Shown: piece by piece, positions 34,825-44,886 of the stretch | How positions within the stretch are numbered: position 1 is the first letter of the stretch | How the letters are laid out: each line of letters begins with the position of its first letter | DNA from: Embleya scabrispora | GTDB lineage: Bacteria; Actinomycetota; Actinomycetes; Streptomycetales; Streptomycetaceae | Assembly: GCF_002024165.1 (NCBI RefSeq) | Contig: NZ_MWQN01000001.1 | Span: forward strand, 5,394,001-5,458,000 | Direction of reading: 5' to 3' | DNA length: 64,000 nt | The notes under the pieces: model-generated | Told to the model about the DNA's origin: nothing | Seen by the model: the letters and a program-made list of their open reading frames with translations, nothing else | The model's database searches: none | Position numbers and translations under genes: made by a program

Positions 34825-35805
34825 ATGCGCGCGATGCGATTGAACGAGTTCGGTCCGGCCGAGAACCTTCGCTTCGAAGAGCTGGCGACACCGGAGCCGG
34901 GCCCCGGGGAGGTGCGCATCGCGGTCGCCGCGGCCGGGGTGCACCTGGTCGACGTGATGTTGCGCACGGGTCGGGTGGAAGGGCCGTTCCCGGCGCCGGA
35001 GTTGCCCACCACGCTCGGCCGCGAGGTGGCCGGCACCGTGGACGCGGTCGGCGCCGGGGTGGATCCGACCCTGGTCGGTCGCCGCGTGGTGGCGCACCTG
35101 GGCAACCGGGGTGGCGGCTACGCGGAGTTCGCGATCGTCGACGACCAGGCGCTGCTGTCCCTGCCCGACGACCTCGGGGCCGAGGTCGCGGTGGCGATGG
35201 TCGGCACCGGGCGCACCGCGATGGGCATCCTGGAGGTGGCCGCGATCGGCCCCGAGGACGTGGTGCTGGTCACCGCCGCGGCCGGCGGCCTGGGCACGCT
35301 GCTGGTCCAGGCCGCACACCGGCTCGGCGCGGCGGTGATCGGGGCGGCCGGCGGGCCGGCCAAGGTCGAGGCGGTGGCGAAGATCGGCGTCGACCTCGCG
35401 GTGGACTACAACGCCGCCGACTGGGCCGACCGGGTGCGCGAGGGCTTCGGCGAGAGGCCGGTGACGGTGCTGCTGGAGAGCGTCGGCGGCGAGATCGGCC
35501 GCACCGGTCTCGACCTGGTCCGCCGAGGCGGTCGGGTGGTGACCTACGGCTGGTCCTCGGGCGCGGCCATCGCCGACCTGGACGAGGTCGCCGAGGCGGC
35601 CGGGGTGAGCGTGGAGAACCCGCTGGGCCCGCGCATGATGAACCGTCCGGGCGGCATCAAGGCCCTCGCCGAGCAGGCTCTGGCCGCCGCCGCGGCGGGC
35701 GAACTCACCCCGGCGGTGACCACGTTCGCGCTGGCCGAGGCCGCCGCCGCGCACACCGCGCTGAGCGACCGGCAGACGGTCGGGAAGGTCGTACTGATCC
35801 CCTGA
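34825..35805 (+). CDS. Zinc-type alcohol dehydrogenase-like / NADPH:quinone oxidoreductase (MDR family)
   Basis: A 326-residue medium-chain dehydrogenase. It has an N-terminal GroES-like domain and a Rossmann domain with the motif AAAGGLGTLLVQAAH. The zinc-binding cysteines of true alcohol dehydrogenases are absent, which puts it with the quinone oxidoreductases. The ATG at 34825 follows CCAGGAG. A bidirectional terminator follows. Confidence 0.9.
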   Translation: MRAMRLNEFGPAENLRFEELATPEPGPGEVRIAVAAAGVHLVDVMLRTGRVEGPFPAPELPTTLGREVAGTVDAVGAGVDPTLVGRRVVAHLGNRGGGYAEFAIVDDQALLSLPDDLGAEVAVAMVGTGRTAMGILEVAAIGPEDVVLVTAAAGGLGTLLVQAAHRLGAAVIGAAGGPAKVEAVAKIGVDLAVDYNAADWADRVREGFGERPVTVLLESVGGEIGRTGLDLVRRGGRVVTYGWSSGAAIADLDEVAEAAGVSVENPLGPRMMNRPGGIKALAEQALAAAAAGELTPAVTTFALAEAAAAHTALSDRQTVGKVVLIP

Positions 35806-35883
35806 CGCCGCACGATCGTCGCACGACCGCCCCTCGGCGCGGGTCCGCCGACGCCGACGCGGGGCCACCGGCCGTCCCTCGCC

Positions 35884-35920
35884 GCCGGCCCGCCGTTCGA
35901 CGATCGAGCGGCGGGCCGGC
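35884..35920. terminator. Hairpin between the quinone reductase and FAD monooxygenase genes
   Basis: A perfect 12-bp stem GCCGGCCCGCCG and complement with a 13-base loop between convergent genes. Confidence 0.75.
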
Positions 35921-35933
35921 GCGGTTGTGCGGG

Positions 35934-37160
35934 TCAGCCCGATGTGTCCCGGTTCGCCGTGTCGATCTCCCGCTCCAACGCCGCGAGTTCCGCCCGCTCC
36001 TCCGGCGGGATCACCGCGTCGAGGTCGGCGAACCCCTCGGGTTCCCGCTCGTGCGCGAGCGTGAGCACGATGCCCTGGCCGGGCGTACGATTCGCCGCCT
36101 GGAGCGCCGTCGTCGCCGGTCGGCGCCGCTCCTCGTACCGGGCGAGCGCGTCGATCGGGTCCGCGTGGGCGGCCAGTTCGCTCGCGAGTACCGCCGCGTC
36201 CAGGATCGCCTGCGCCGCGCCGTGGCCGCCTCTCGGGAAGGTCGCGTGCGCGGCGTCGCCCAGCAGGGTCACCCGCCCGTCCGACCAACTCGGCAGCGGC
36301 TCGCGGTCGATCAGCGGGTACTCGTACGCCACGTCCGCGTCGGCGATCACCGCCGGCACATCCAGCCAGTCGAATTCCCAGTCGGCGAAATAGCCCACCA
36401 CCGTGTCCGGTTCGGCCGGCCGCTGCCAGTCGCCGCGCTCGGGCGGCGGGCCGGCCGACGGGCGCTCGGCGAGCCAGTTCAGCAGCGCGGGCCGGTCGCC
36501 CTCCGCCGCCCGCAGGGGGTGTGCGACGAAGGTCTGTACGCCGTCCCCGGCGATGATCATGGTGTGGCCGGTGAGCAGGTCCGGCGCGGGCGAGATCCCG
36601 CGCCACTGCACCCGACCGTGCCAGGACGGCGGCCCCTCGCCCGGATACATCAGCGCGCGCCCGGCCGAGTCGATCCCGTCGGCCGCGATCAACACGTCGG
36701 CCTCGTCGGTGACGATGTTCCCGTCCCGGTCGGTCAGTTCGACCGTGACCCCGGCCGCGGTCTGCGCGTATCCGCTCAGCCGCAGGCCGGTGCGCAGCGA
36801 CTCGGGGCCCAACCAGGCCAGTTGGGCGCGCACCAGGAGCATCTGCAACTCGCCCCGATGCACCGACAGTTGTGGCCAGGCGTGGCCGGCGGCCAGGCCG
36901 CGCGGCTCGGTGTGGATCCGGCCGCCGAAGCGGTCGTGGTGGACCAGTTCGGTGGTGGCCACCGAGATCTCGGCGAGGTCGTCGTACAGGCCCAGCGCGG
37001 CCAGTTCGCGAACGGCGGGCGGTGGCAGATCGATCCCCACCCCGTGCGGGCGGATCTCCTCGACCGCCTCGTACACGGTCACGTCGGCGATACCCGCCGC
37101 GTGCAGACTCAGAGCGGTGGCCAGCCCACCGATGCCGGCTCCGGCGACGACAACGCGCAC
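35934..37160 (-). CDS. FAD-dependent monooxygenase (PHBH/UbiH-like)
   Basis: A 408-residue flavin hydroxylase. The dinucleotide-binding motif GAGIGG is at residues 8-13, the DG motif is in VLIAADGIDS, and the second flavin motif GDAAHATFPRGGHGAAQA is in the C-terminal third. Such enzymes hydroxylate aromatic or polyketide rings using NAD(P)H and oxygen. GTG 37160 follows AGGGG and puts the FAD motif right at the N-terminus; a longer frame upstream lacks support. Substrate unknown. Confidence 0.9.
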   Translation of the reverse strand: MRVVVAGAGIGGLATALSLHAAGIADVTVYEAVEEIRPHGVGIDLPPPAVRELAALGLYDDLAEISVATTELVHHDRFGGRIHTEPRGLAAGHAWPQLSVHRGELQMLLVRAQLAWLGPESLRTGLRLSGYAQTAAGVTVELTDRDGNIVTDEADVLIAADGIDSAGRALMYPGEGPPSWHGRVQWRGISPAPDLLTGHTMIIAGDGVQTFVAHPLRAAEGDRPALLNWLAERPSAGPPPERGDWQRPAEPDTVVGYFADWEFDWLDVPAVIADADVAYEYPLIDREPLPSWSDGRVTLLGDAAHATFPRGGHGAAQAILDAAVLASELAAHADPIDALARYEERRRPATTALQAANRTPGQGIVLTLAHEREPEGFADLDAVIPPEERAELAALEREIDTANRDTSG

Positions 37161-37314
37161 GAGTGCCCCTGTACAGGTGGAAGGGATGTTGTCGCACGCA
37201 GGGTACGCGTCGACCGCACTCGCCCGTTCGGGGGGTGGCGCCGAACCGTGTTCACGGGCCCGGACGGCGGAACATAACGGGACGCGGGGTGCATCGGGCG
37301 GCGAGAATCGACCC

Positions 37315-38310
37315 ATGGCCTTCGCTTCGAGCAACCGCGCGAACCCCACCGGATCCCCCCGACCCCGTCCGGAGCTTCCCGAACTCCCTTATGCGGCGTG
37401 GGCGGACACCCTGGACACGCTGCACCTGTTCGCGCAGATCGTGGGCAAGGTGAAGTTGGCCGCGAGCCACCCGCAGAACCACTGGTGGAACATCACCTTC
37501 ACGGTGGACGCCCGTGGTCTGACCACCCGCCGGTTGAGCGTGGCCGGGATCGCGTTCGACATCGCGTTCGACTTCCTCGACCATCGTGTGGTCTTTCGTA
37601 CCGATCGCGGCGAGGTGCGCGAGATCGCGCTCGTGGACGGGCTGAGCGTGGCCGCGTTCGACGTCGCCGTCCACGGCGTACTCGCCGACCTCGGGATCGA
37701 CGTGCCACTGCTGGAGAAGCCCTTCGGAGTGCCGCACCTGACCACGCCGTTTCGCGAGGACACCGGGCACTGCGCCTATCGGGCCGAGTACGCGCAGCGG
37801 TTCTGGCGCGTCCTGACCTGGTCGGCGGACGTGTTCGAGGAGTTCATGGGCTGGTTCGACGGCAAGAGCTCACCGGTCCAGCTCTTCTGGCACTCGTTCG
37901 ACCTCGCGCTCACCCGGTTCTCCGGCAAGCGGGTCGAGCCGCCGATGAGCGGGGTGGACCCCGTCACCGCCGAGGCGTACTCGCACGAGGTGATCTCGTT
38001 CGGCTTCTGGGCGGGCGATCCGACCGTGACCTACCCCGCCTACTACTCCTACGCCGCGCCCAAGCCCGCCGGCGTCGAGCGGCAGCGGCTGTCCCCGCGC
38101 GAGGCGGTCTGGTTGCCGGACGGCTCGCGCTCCACGCTGGAATACGACGTGGTCCGCCGGGCCGAGGACCCGCGCCGCACCCTGCTCGGCTACCTCCAGT
38201 CCAACTTCGCCGCGAGCGCGACGCTCGCCGGCTGGCCGACCGACGAGCTGCGCTCCAACTGGTGCCCGACCGGTGAGCAGCTGCACGCGCTGGCGCGGGC
38301 CGGCGTCTGA
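37315..38310 (+). CDS. DUF5996 family protein
   Basis: A 331-residue conserved protein whose function is unknown. The N-terminus LPELPYAAWADTLDTLHLFAQIVGKVKLA...NHWWNITFTVDARGLTT matches the DUF5996 pattern. No membrane segment or signal peptide is seen, so it is cytoplasmic. The ATG at 37315 is chosen because the conserved region starts about 20 residues later. Divergent from the flavin monooxygenase. Confidence 0.88.
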   Translation: MAFASSNRANPTGSPRPRPELPELPYAAWADTLDTLHLFAQIVGKVKLAASHPQNHWWNITFTVDARGLTTRRLSVAGIAFDIAFDFLDHRVVFRTDRGEVREIALVDGLSVAAFDVAVHGVLADLGIDVPLLEKPFGVPHLTTPFREDTGHCAYRAEYAQRFWRVLTWSADVFEEFMGWFDGKSSPVQLFWHSFDLALTRFSGKRVEPPMSGVDPVTAEAYSHEVISFGFWAGDPTVTYPAYYSYAAPKPAGVERQRLSPREAVWLPDGSRSTLEYDVVRRAEDPRRTLLGYLQSNFAASATLAGWPTDELRSNWCPTGEQLHALARAGV

Positions 38311-38355
38311 GCCTCCGCGCCGCGGGTCGGCTCATCGGCTCATCGGCTCGTCGGT

Positions 38356-39822
38356 TCAAAAGCGGCCCTCGGCCCGCCTGCGCAGATCGCGCCGACGCGC
38401 CTCGCGGACCAGGGCGAAGCCGAGGACCACGGCCACCACCACGACCGAGGACAACAGCTGCGGCCGGGCGTCGGCGTCGAACAACATCAGGATCGACACC
38501 GCCGCGAGCGCGAGCATCACGAACCAGGTCAGATACGGGAAGCCCCACATCCGGATGAGCAGCCGCTCCGGATCCTCGCGCTCCATCCGCCGACGCAACA
38601 CCAGTTGCGCGGCGGCGATGGCGAACCAGACGAAGAGCAACATCGCGCCGACCGAGTTCAACAGGTGTTTGAACACCTGCTCGGGCCACCACACGTTGAG
38701 CAGCGCGGCGAGGAAGCCGAACGCCGAGGAGGCCAGCACGGCCGTCCGCGGCACCCCGTTGCCGGCCACCCGGGACAACCCGCGCGGACCCTCGCCGCGC
38801 CGGGACAGCGAGAAGGCCATCCGGGACGCGCCGTACAACATCGAGTTCAGCGCGGACAGCAGCGCGGTGAACACCACGACGTCCATCACGTGGGCCGCGC
38901 CCGCGATGCCGATGTCCTCCAGGACGGACACGTACGGGCTGCCCAGCCGGTCCGAGTTCCACGGGAGCAGCGTGGCGATGATCGCCACCGAGCCGATGTA
39001 GAAGAGCAGGATGCGCCAGACCGCGGTACGCACGGCGCGGGCCACGTTGCGGGCGGGGTCGTCCGACTCCGCGGCGGCGATGGTGACGATCTCCAGGCCG
39101 CCGAAGGAGAAGGCGACCGCGAGCAGGCCGGCGATCACCCCGTCCCAGCCGTTGGGCAGGAAGCCGCCGTTGCCGGTGAGGTTGTCGAGCCCCGGCGCGT
39201 CGGTGTCCGGCAGCCACCCCACGATGGCCAGCACGCCCAGCACCAGGAAACCGACGATGGTCACGACCTTCACCGTCGCGAACCAGAACTCGGTCTCGCC
39301 GAACGAGCGCACCGTGAGCAGGTTCGCGCCGGTGAACACCAGCATGATCAGCAGCGAGAACGCCCAGATCGGTACGCCCGGCGCCCACCCGTGCGCGATC
39401 GCCGCCGCTCCCGACGCCTCGACGGCGAGCACGATGGTGACCATCCACCAGTACAGCCAGCCGACGGTGAAGCCGGCCCACCGGCCGAACGCGGCTCCCG
39501 CGTACTCGGAGAACGAGCCGCTGCGCGGGACGGCCGCGGCCATCTCGCCGAGCATCCGCATCACCAGCAACACCAGCACCGAGGCCAGCGCGTAGGAGAT
39601 CAGGATGCCGGGGCCGGCGGTGTGGATGCCGGCGCCGGTGCCGACGAACAGGCCCGCGCCGATGGCGCCGCCGAGCGCGAGCATGGTCATGTGGCGGGGC
39701 TTGAGGGCATGGCCGAGGTGGTGGGTGCCTGCGGCGGAGTGGGCCGGGGCGGGGCCGGCCTCGCCCGGGGTGCCCGAGGTGCCTGCGGTGCCCGAGATGT
39801 CCGGGGTGTCTGGGTTGCTCAT
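38356..39822 (-). CDS. Amino acid permease (APC superfamily, AAT/GabP type)
   Basis: A 488-residue transporter with 12 predicted membrane helices. The first helix has GGAIGAGLFVGTGAGI, the substrate-binding signature of the AAT family, and FSFGGLEIVTIAAAESDDP is the helix-6 region. A glycine/serine/threonine-rich cytoplasmic N-terminus precedes it. It probably imports amino acids by proton symport. Substrate is not predictable. Confidence 0.92.
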   Translation of the reverse strand: MSNPDTPDISGTAGTSGTPGEAGPAPAHSAAGTHHLGHALKPRHMTMLALGGAIGAGLFVGTGAGIHTAGPGILISYALASVLVLLVMRMLGEMAAAVPRSGSFSEYAGAAFGRWAGFTVGWLYWWMVTIVLAVEASGAAAIAHGWAPGVPIWAFSLLIMLVFTGANLLTVRSFGETEFWFATVKVVTIVGFLVLGVLAIVGWLPDTDAPGLDNLTGNGGFLPNGWDGVIAGLLAVAFSFGGLEIVTIAAAESDDPARNVARAVRTAVWRILLFYIGSVAIIATLLPWNSDRLGSPYVSVLEDIGIAGAAHVMDVVVFTALLSALNSMLYGASRMAFSLSRRGEGPRGLSRVAGNGVPRTAVLASSAFGFLAALLNVWWPEQVFKHLLNSVGAMLLFVWFAIAAAQLVLRRRMEREDPERLLIRMWGFPYLTWFVMLALAAVSILMLFDADARPQLLSSVVVVAVVLGFALVREARRRDLRRRAEGRF

Positions 39823-39950
39823 GGGTGGCGCTGATCCTGGGGACGGGAACGGGCGTGCGGACGGTCAGTATGGCCTAGCCCACATCGCCCCCGGCAAACC
39901 CGGACAACCCCCCGATGTTCGAGTGCCCGCCCCGGCCCCGGGGTCGCCGC

Positions 39951-40733
39951 TCACCCCTCCCGGGCGTCGATCGCGGCGAAGTCGGGCTCGCGGCGTTCGG
40001 CGAAGGCGGTCAGCGCCTCGATGTTGGCGGGGCTGCCGAGCAGTCGGCCGAAGGCCGCGTCCTCGCGGCGGCGGGCTTGGGCGACGCTGTCCCCGAGGCC
40101 GTCCAGCACGGTGCGCTTGGCCTCGATCAGCGACGGGATCGACTTGGCGGCCAGGATCCGGGCATGCCGCATGGTCACCGCCATCAGCTCGTCGGCCGGG
40201 CAGACCTTGAACACCAGACCCATCTCCAGGCACTCGGCGGCGCTCAGCCACTCGCTGCTCAGCAGCGCCCACATCGCGTTCTGCCGGCCGATCAACTGCG
40301 GAAAGGTCACGCTGCTGCCCGCCTCCGGCGCGACCGCGAGCGAGGTGAACGGGCACTTGAGCCGGGCGGTATCGGCCATGAAGGCGAGATCCGCGAAGCC
40401 CAGGACGGTCGCCCCGATGCCGAGCCCGAGTCCGTTGACCGCGACCAGCAACGGCTTGGGAAACGCCTGGATGCGATCGACCATGCCGCCGAAGCCGTGC
40501 CGGCCCTTGACCTTGGTGCCGCTGTTGAGTTGCGCCATCTCGATCAGGTCGGTTCCCGCCGAGAAGGCCCGACCCGCGCCGGTGAGCACCACGACGGCTA
40601 CCGCGGGATCGGCGGCGGCGTCGATCAGCGCGTCGGCGGTCGCGTCGTACAGCGCCTCGTTGAACGCGTTCAGCGCCTCGGGGCGGTCGAGGGTGAGAGT
40701 CCGGACGCGGTCGGCGTCCTCGATCCGGATCAC
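39951..40733 (-). CDS. Enoyl-CoA hydratase/isomerase family protein, isomerase (ECI)-like active site
   Basis: A 260-residue crotonase-fold enzyme. The oxyanion-hole segment GRAFSAGTDLIEM and the VAVNGLGLGIGATVL segment are present. The active-site stretch CPFTSLAVAPEAGSSVTFPQLIG has only one catalytic glutamate (PEAGSS), the pattern of delta3,delta2-enoyl-CoA isomerases rather than two-glutamate hydratases. It may therefore shift double bonds during unsaturated fatty-acid breakdown. Start is GTG. Neighbours give no pathway. Confidence 0.85.
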   Translation of the reverse strand: MIRIEDADRVRTLTLDRPEALNAFNEALYDATADALIDAAADPAVAVVVLTGAGRAFSAGTDLIEMAQLNSGTKVKGRHGFGGMVDRIQAFPKPLLVAVNGLGLGIGATVLGFADLAFMADTARLKCPFTSLAVAPEAGSSVTFPQLIGRQNAMWALLSSEWLSAAECLEMGLVFKVCPADELMAVTMRHARILAAKSIPSLIEAKRTVLDGLGDSVAQARRREDAAFGRLLGSPANIEALTAFAERREPDFAAIDAREG

Positions 40734-40976
40734 GGCTGCTCCTGGTGGTGGGGGTGGGGTGGATGCGCTCTGGGGTTCGATGGACAGGAAACCTTACTTA
40801 GTTGACCGAGTCAAGTGTCTCGGCGATCGGGTGGTCGCGGCACTTCGAATGGGTCGGTTGTCCCGTGCTTCACGTGCGTAACGGCCCGGTGGCGTGGGAA
40901 AGTCCTCGAACGGTACGTCGGGAATACGGAATGCCGCGCATATCGGGTCTTGATCCATAGCCGCTAAGGAGCCGTC

Positions 40977-41486
40977 GTGGAGTTCGACGTCGTTGTGGAA
41001 ATTCCTGCGGGCAGTCGGAACAAGTACGAGATGGATCGCCGCACGGGACGCATCAGGCTCGACCGCATGTTGTTCACGTCCACCGCCTATCCCGCCGACT
41101 ACGGCTTCGTACATCGCACCCTGGGCAGCGACGGCGGCCCGCTCGACGTGCTGGTGCTGCTGGACGAACCGACCTTTCCGGGCTGTCTGATTCGCTGCCG
41201 CACGGTCGGGATGTTCGTGATGAGCGACGAGAAGGGGCCGGACGAGAAGGTGTTGTGTGTACCCGCCCGTGATCCGCGGCGACACGCGATACAGGACATC
41301 GCCGATGTCCCGGCCTTCCAATTGAACGAGATCGCGCACTTCTTCGAGGTGTACAAGGACCTCGAACGCGGCAAATCGGTGGAGGGCTCGCACTGGGAGG
41401 GGCGCGACGCCGCGGAGAAGGAGATCGTGGCGGCGTATGAGCGGCGCGAACTGGACGCGGGGGAGTGGGCGTTCGAGGGGCGTTGA
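40977..41486 (+). CDS. ppa: Inorganic pyrophosphatase, family I
   Basis: This 169-residue cytosolic enzyme hydrolyses pyrophosphate, pulling biosynthetic reactions forward. The family signature is seen: [15 protein letters not shown] at the N-terminus, [11 protein letters not shown], and the metal-binding [10 protein letters not shown]. The GTG at 40977 follows AAGGAG. A hairpin follows the stop. Confidence 0.97.
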   Translation: MEFDVVVEIPAGSRNKYEMDRRTGRIRLDRMLFTSTAYPADYGFVHRTLGSDGGPLDVLVLLDEPTFPGCLIRCRTVGMFVMSDEKGPDEKVLCVPARDPRRHAIQDIADVPAFQLNEIAHFFEVYKDLERGKSVEGSHWEGRDAAEKEIVAAYERRELDAGEWAFEGR

Positions 41487-41490
41487 GAGC

Positions 41491-41536
41491 GCCGCCGATC
41501 CGGCCCGACCGGGGGCGGTCGGACCGGGTCGGCGGC
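41491..41536. terminator. Hairpin between convergent ppa and amidohydrolase genes
   Basis: Arms of 20 bp with two imperfect pairs and a 6-base GGGGGC loop, four bases after the ppa stop. Confidence 0.75.
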
Positions 41537-41590
41537 GTGGGCGGGTGAACTTGCGTCGGGTGCTTCGGGTGCTTCCCCCGGGTTGGGGAG

Positions 41591-43192
41591 CTACGCCCGG
41601 TGTACGACGCGGCCCGCGACCACCGTCGCGGTGACGGGGAGTTCCGGTAGGTCGTCGGGAGGGCAGGTCAGCGGGTCGCCGCCGAATACGGTCAGGTCGG
41701 CCCGGCAGCCGACGGCGATCCGGCCGGCCGTCCTCTCCTCGCCCGCCGCGTAGGCCGCCTGCGTGGTGTAGCCGGCCAGGGCCTGACGGGCGGTGAGGCC
41801 GACCGAGGCCCCGTACGCCGCGCGGCCGATCTCGCCCGCGGGTCGGCGCAGTTGGGCGCCGGCCAGGGTGCGTCGCGGGTCGAACGCGGCCACCGGCCAG
41901 TCCGAGCCGAGCGCGACGTGCCCGCCGGCGGCCAGGATGTCCGCGCAGCGCCAGGCCTTGGCCGCCCGCTCCGGGCCCACCCGGCGCGACCAGTTGTCGG
42001 ATTGGTCGGGCAACGACCAGTCCATGTGCGTCGGTTGCATCGACGCCACCACGTCCAGCGCGGCGAAGCGCGGCACGTCGGCGTCGCTCAGCACCTCGGC
42101 GTGCTCGATGCGATGCCGGGTACCGAACGGCGCGGCGTGCTCGGCGTAGACGTCCAGGGCGCGGGCCACCGCCCGGTCGCCGATCGCGTGTGTCCACGCC
42201 GGCAGGCCCGCGTGGGCGGCGATGGCGACCGCTTCGGCGTACCGGTCGAAGTCCTTCCACTGGGACCGGTGCGACTGGCCGCAGCAGTCCGGCTCGTGCA
42301 GCCACGCGCCGCCGCCGTCGATCGCCCCGTCGGCGAAGAACTTGATCGCGGCGAGCTTGACCAGCCCGTCCGGCCCGCCCAGGGACCGCAGTTCGCCGAT
42401 CCGCTGCGCCAGGTTGTCCACCTCGCCCGGCGGACACCACGGCGCGAGGTGGACCCGCATGCTCAGCCGCCGCTCCGCGTCCAGCTCGGCGAGCGTGTCG
42501 ACGGTGCCCGGCGCGTCGTCCAGGATGTGTACGCCGGTGACCCCGTGTCGGTTCTGCTCGGCGAACAACTCCTCGACCCGGGCCGACATCTCGCCGCGCG
42601 GCATCGGCGGTACCGCGCGGTAGCCCAGGAAGCACGCGGTCATCTCGTGCAACTCGCCGGTCGGACCGCGCTCGTCGCAGACGATCTCGCTCCGGTCGGC
42701 GAACTCGCGCGGCCCGGTCAGCCCGGCCAGGCGCAGCGCGGCCGTGCTCAGCAGCGCGGTGTGGCTGTCCGACATCCAGATGAACGCGGGCCGACCGTCC
42801 ACGGCGGCGTCGATCAGGTCGCGGTGGATGGCCCGGCCGGCGAATGCCGCGTACTCGCCGCCGAAGCCGACCACCCAGTCGTTCGGACCGCACGGCGCGG
42901 CCTGTTCGGCGAGGCGGCGCTGTACCTCGGCCAGGGTGACGGCGCCGACCAGGTCGGCCCCGCGAGTGCTGCCGGCGCCCATCACGGAGTGCTGGTGACA
43001 ATCCGTCAGGCCGGGGGTGACGGTGTGTGCGATCGCCTCGAGCACCTCGGTACGCGGGCCGATCAGCGCCCGGGCGTCGGCGCCGAGCGCGACGATCACC
43101 CCGTCCCGGACGGCGATCGCGTCCGTGACCGGCCGGTCCCGATCCATGGTCAGTACGTGCGCGTCGGGGATGACGAGGTCGGCGGTGGTCAT
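41591..43192 (-). CDS. Amidohydrolase (YtcJ-like metal-dependent hydrolase)
   Basis: A 533-residue enzyme of the amidohydrolase superfamily. It has the N-terminal metal pair region TPGLTDCHQH, a central KFFADGAIDGGG, metal histidines in THAIGDRAV and HRIEHAEVL, and a C-terminal LGSDWPVAAFDP aspartate. The ATG overlaps the stop of the upstream permease as ATGA, so the two are translationally coupled and the permease probably brings in the substrate (an amide or amine-like compound; inferred). Confidence 0.9.
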   Translation of the reverse strand: MTTADLVIPDAHVLTMDRDRPVTDAIAVRDGVIVALGADARALIGPRTEVLEAIAHTVTPGLTDCHQHSVMGAGSTRGADLVGAVTLAEVQRRLAEQAAPCGPNDWVVGFGGEYAAFAGRAIHRDLIDAAVDGRPAFIWMSDSHTALLSTAALRLAGLTGPREFADRSEIVCDERGPTGELHEMTACFLGYRAVPPMPRGEMSARVEELFAEQNRHGVTGVHILDDAPGTVDTLAELDAERRLSMRVHLAPWCPPGEVDNLAQRIGELRSLGGPDGLVKLAAIKFFADGAIDGGGAWLHEPDCCGQSHRSQWKDFDRYAEAVAIAAHAGLPAWTHAIGDRAVARALDVYAEHAAPFGTRHRIEHAEVLSDADVPRFAALDVVASMQPTHMDWSLPDQSDNWSRRVGPERAAKAWRCADILAAGGHVALGSDWPVAAFDPRRTLAGAQLRRPAGEIGRAAYGASVGLTARQALAGYTTQAAYAAGEERTAGRIAVGCRADLTVFGGDPLTCPPDDLPELPVTATVVAGRVVHRA

Positions 43193-44733
43193 GCGGTGCT
43201 CTCCACGGGGGTCGAGGGTTCGGGGTCGGTGCCGCCGTCGGCGAAGCTCGCGCCGACCCGCACCTTGTCCTGGGGGCGCTTGATCAGCAGGTACAGCACG
43301 CCGGTGCCGACCACGATGGCGATGCCGATGACGGCGGCCCACACCTGGTAGGCGGGGGCGTCCGGCGGCGCGAGGATTCTGCGCGGCCAGGCGATGTTGA
43401 CGAATTCGAAGGCCAGCCAGGCGACGGCGAGCACGTTCAGCGGGGTGCCCCACCGGCCGAGCCGGACCAGGCCGGCGGGCGTCCAGGTGCCGCGCAGTCG
43501 GGCGATCAGCGCGGCCAGCGCGATCAGCAGGAACTGGAGGTAGATGGCGGCGCTGCCGAAGGTGATCAGGCTGCCGATCGCGGAGCTGTCCAGCGCGAGG
43601 AGCAGGGCAGAGCAGCTGATCGCGGAGGTGATCAGCAGCGCGCCCACGGGGGCCTGCCGCCGGTTGATCCTGCGCAGTGCGCGGGAGGCGGGCAGTACGT
43701 CGTCGCGGGAGACCGAGTACACCGCGCGCGCGGCGGACGCCTGGGAGGCGAGCGCGCATGCGACGAAGGCGATGATCACCACCACCACGAAAGGCTTGGC
43801 CGACCACGAGCCGAACGAGTTCACCACCGCGGTGGTGACCGGGTCCAGGTCCTCGCCGTGCACCACCGCGGCCGGGTCGGGATGGGCCAACTGCACGGCG
43901 ACGGCGTTGAGTACGACCAGGCCGCCGACGCTGGTCAGCGTCCACCAGATCGCGCGGGGTACCTGCCGGGCGGCGTCCCTGGTCTCCTCGGAGGAGGCCA
44001 CACACGCGTCGAAGCCGATGAACGCCCAGCCGCCGACCGCGAGCACGGTGAGCAGGGCCGAGAGGGTCGAGCCCCCGGACAGGGACTGTGCGCCCATCGT
44101 CTCGGTGAGGATGCCGAAGCCGTTCTCCCGGAAGAGCAGGAGCAGCGCCAGACCCACCCCGAGCGAGGCCACCGCCTCGGCCGCGATGCCGGCGGCGAGT
44201 ACCAGGCGCAGCACGTCGATGCCGAGCGCGTTGACGGCGGTACAGCAGAGCAGGAATATCGCGGCCACCGCGACGATCCGGCCGGGTGTGGGCTCGGCGT
44301 CGAACAGGGCGAAGAACCAGGGTGCGCCCAGATAGACGATCGTGGTGTTGGCGAACACCACCGCGCACAGCGCCACCCATCCCGCGAGCCACGCGTAGGT
44401 GGGCCCGAGCAGACGACGGGCCCACTGGTAGGCGCCGCCGGCGATCGGATACTGCGAGGCCAACTCGGAGTACACGCACATCAGCAGCGCCTGGCCGAGC
44501 AGCGCGACCAGGAGCACCCACACCCACGCGGGGCCGGCGACGGTGGCGCCGACCTGGACGACCGCGTACAGGCCCACCACGGGGGAGACCGTCGCGAAGC
44601 CGATGGCGAGGTTGCCCAGCACGCCGAGACTGCGCTTGAGCTCCTGCTCGTAGCCCAGTTCGCCGAGCCGTGCGGCGTCGTGGTCGGGCGCTTTGCCGGT
44701 GGGGATCGGTGGGCGAGAAGTGCCGTGGTTCAT
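43189..44733 (-). CDS. APC superfamily amino acid/amine permease
   Basis: A 514-residue transporter with about 12 membrane segments. The N-terminal helix contains GFATVSPVVGLYAVV and the helix-6 region reads GGWAFIGFDACVASSEETRDA, typical of amino-acid/GABA/choline-type permeases in actinobacteria. It is the first gene of a two-gene operon with the amidohydrolase and diverges from a TetR gene. An AT-rich palindrome lies just upstream of its start. Confidence 0.92.
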   Translation of the reverse strand: MNHGTSRPPIPTGKAPDHDAARLGELGYEQELKRSLGVLGNLAIGFATVSPVVGLYAVVQVGATVAGPAWVWVLLVALLGQALLMCVYSELASQYPIAGGAYQWARRLLGPTYAWLAGWVALCAVVFANTTIVYLGAPWFFALFDAEPTPGRIVAVAAIFLLCCTAVNALGIDVLRLVLAAGIAAEAVASLGVGLALLLLFRENGFGILTETMGAQSLSGGSTLSALLTVLAVGGWAFIGFDACVASSEETRDAARQVPRAIWWTLTSVGGLVVLNAVAVQLAHPDPAAVVHGEDLDPVTTAVVNSFGSWSAKPFVVVVIIAFVACALASQASAARAVYSVSRDDVLPASRALRRINRRQAPVGALLITSAISCSALLLALDSSAIGSLITFGSAAIYLQFLLIALAALIARLRGTWTPAGLVRLGRWGTPLNVLAVAWLAFEFVNIAWPRRILAPPDAPAYQVWAAVIGIAIVVGTGVLYLLIKRPQDKVRVGASFADGGTDPEPSTPVESTA

Positions 44734-44759
44734 CGGGACCTCGCAGCGGGAGCGAATAA

Positions 44760-44772
44760 AACTTACTAAGTT
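44760..44772. promoter_or_regulatory. Palindromic operator between the permease and TetR genes
   Basis: AACTTA-C-TAAGTT, a perfect 13-bp palindrome in an unusually AT-rich patch, 27 bases before the permease start. It probably binds the divergently encoded TetR protein. Confidence 0.55.
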
Positions 44773-44886
44773 AGTTTGAGGACCATAGCCCCCGGCCGGG
44801 TGTAGGGGAAGAGGTGGATTCCGGCTAGGTTGGCCACGCGGAGTGACCGACGACGGCGCTCGCGAACGGCACGAGGTGAGCGCACG

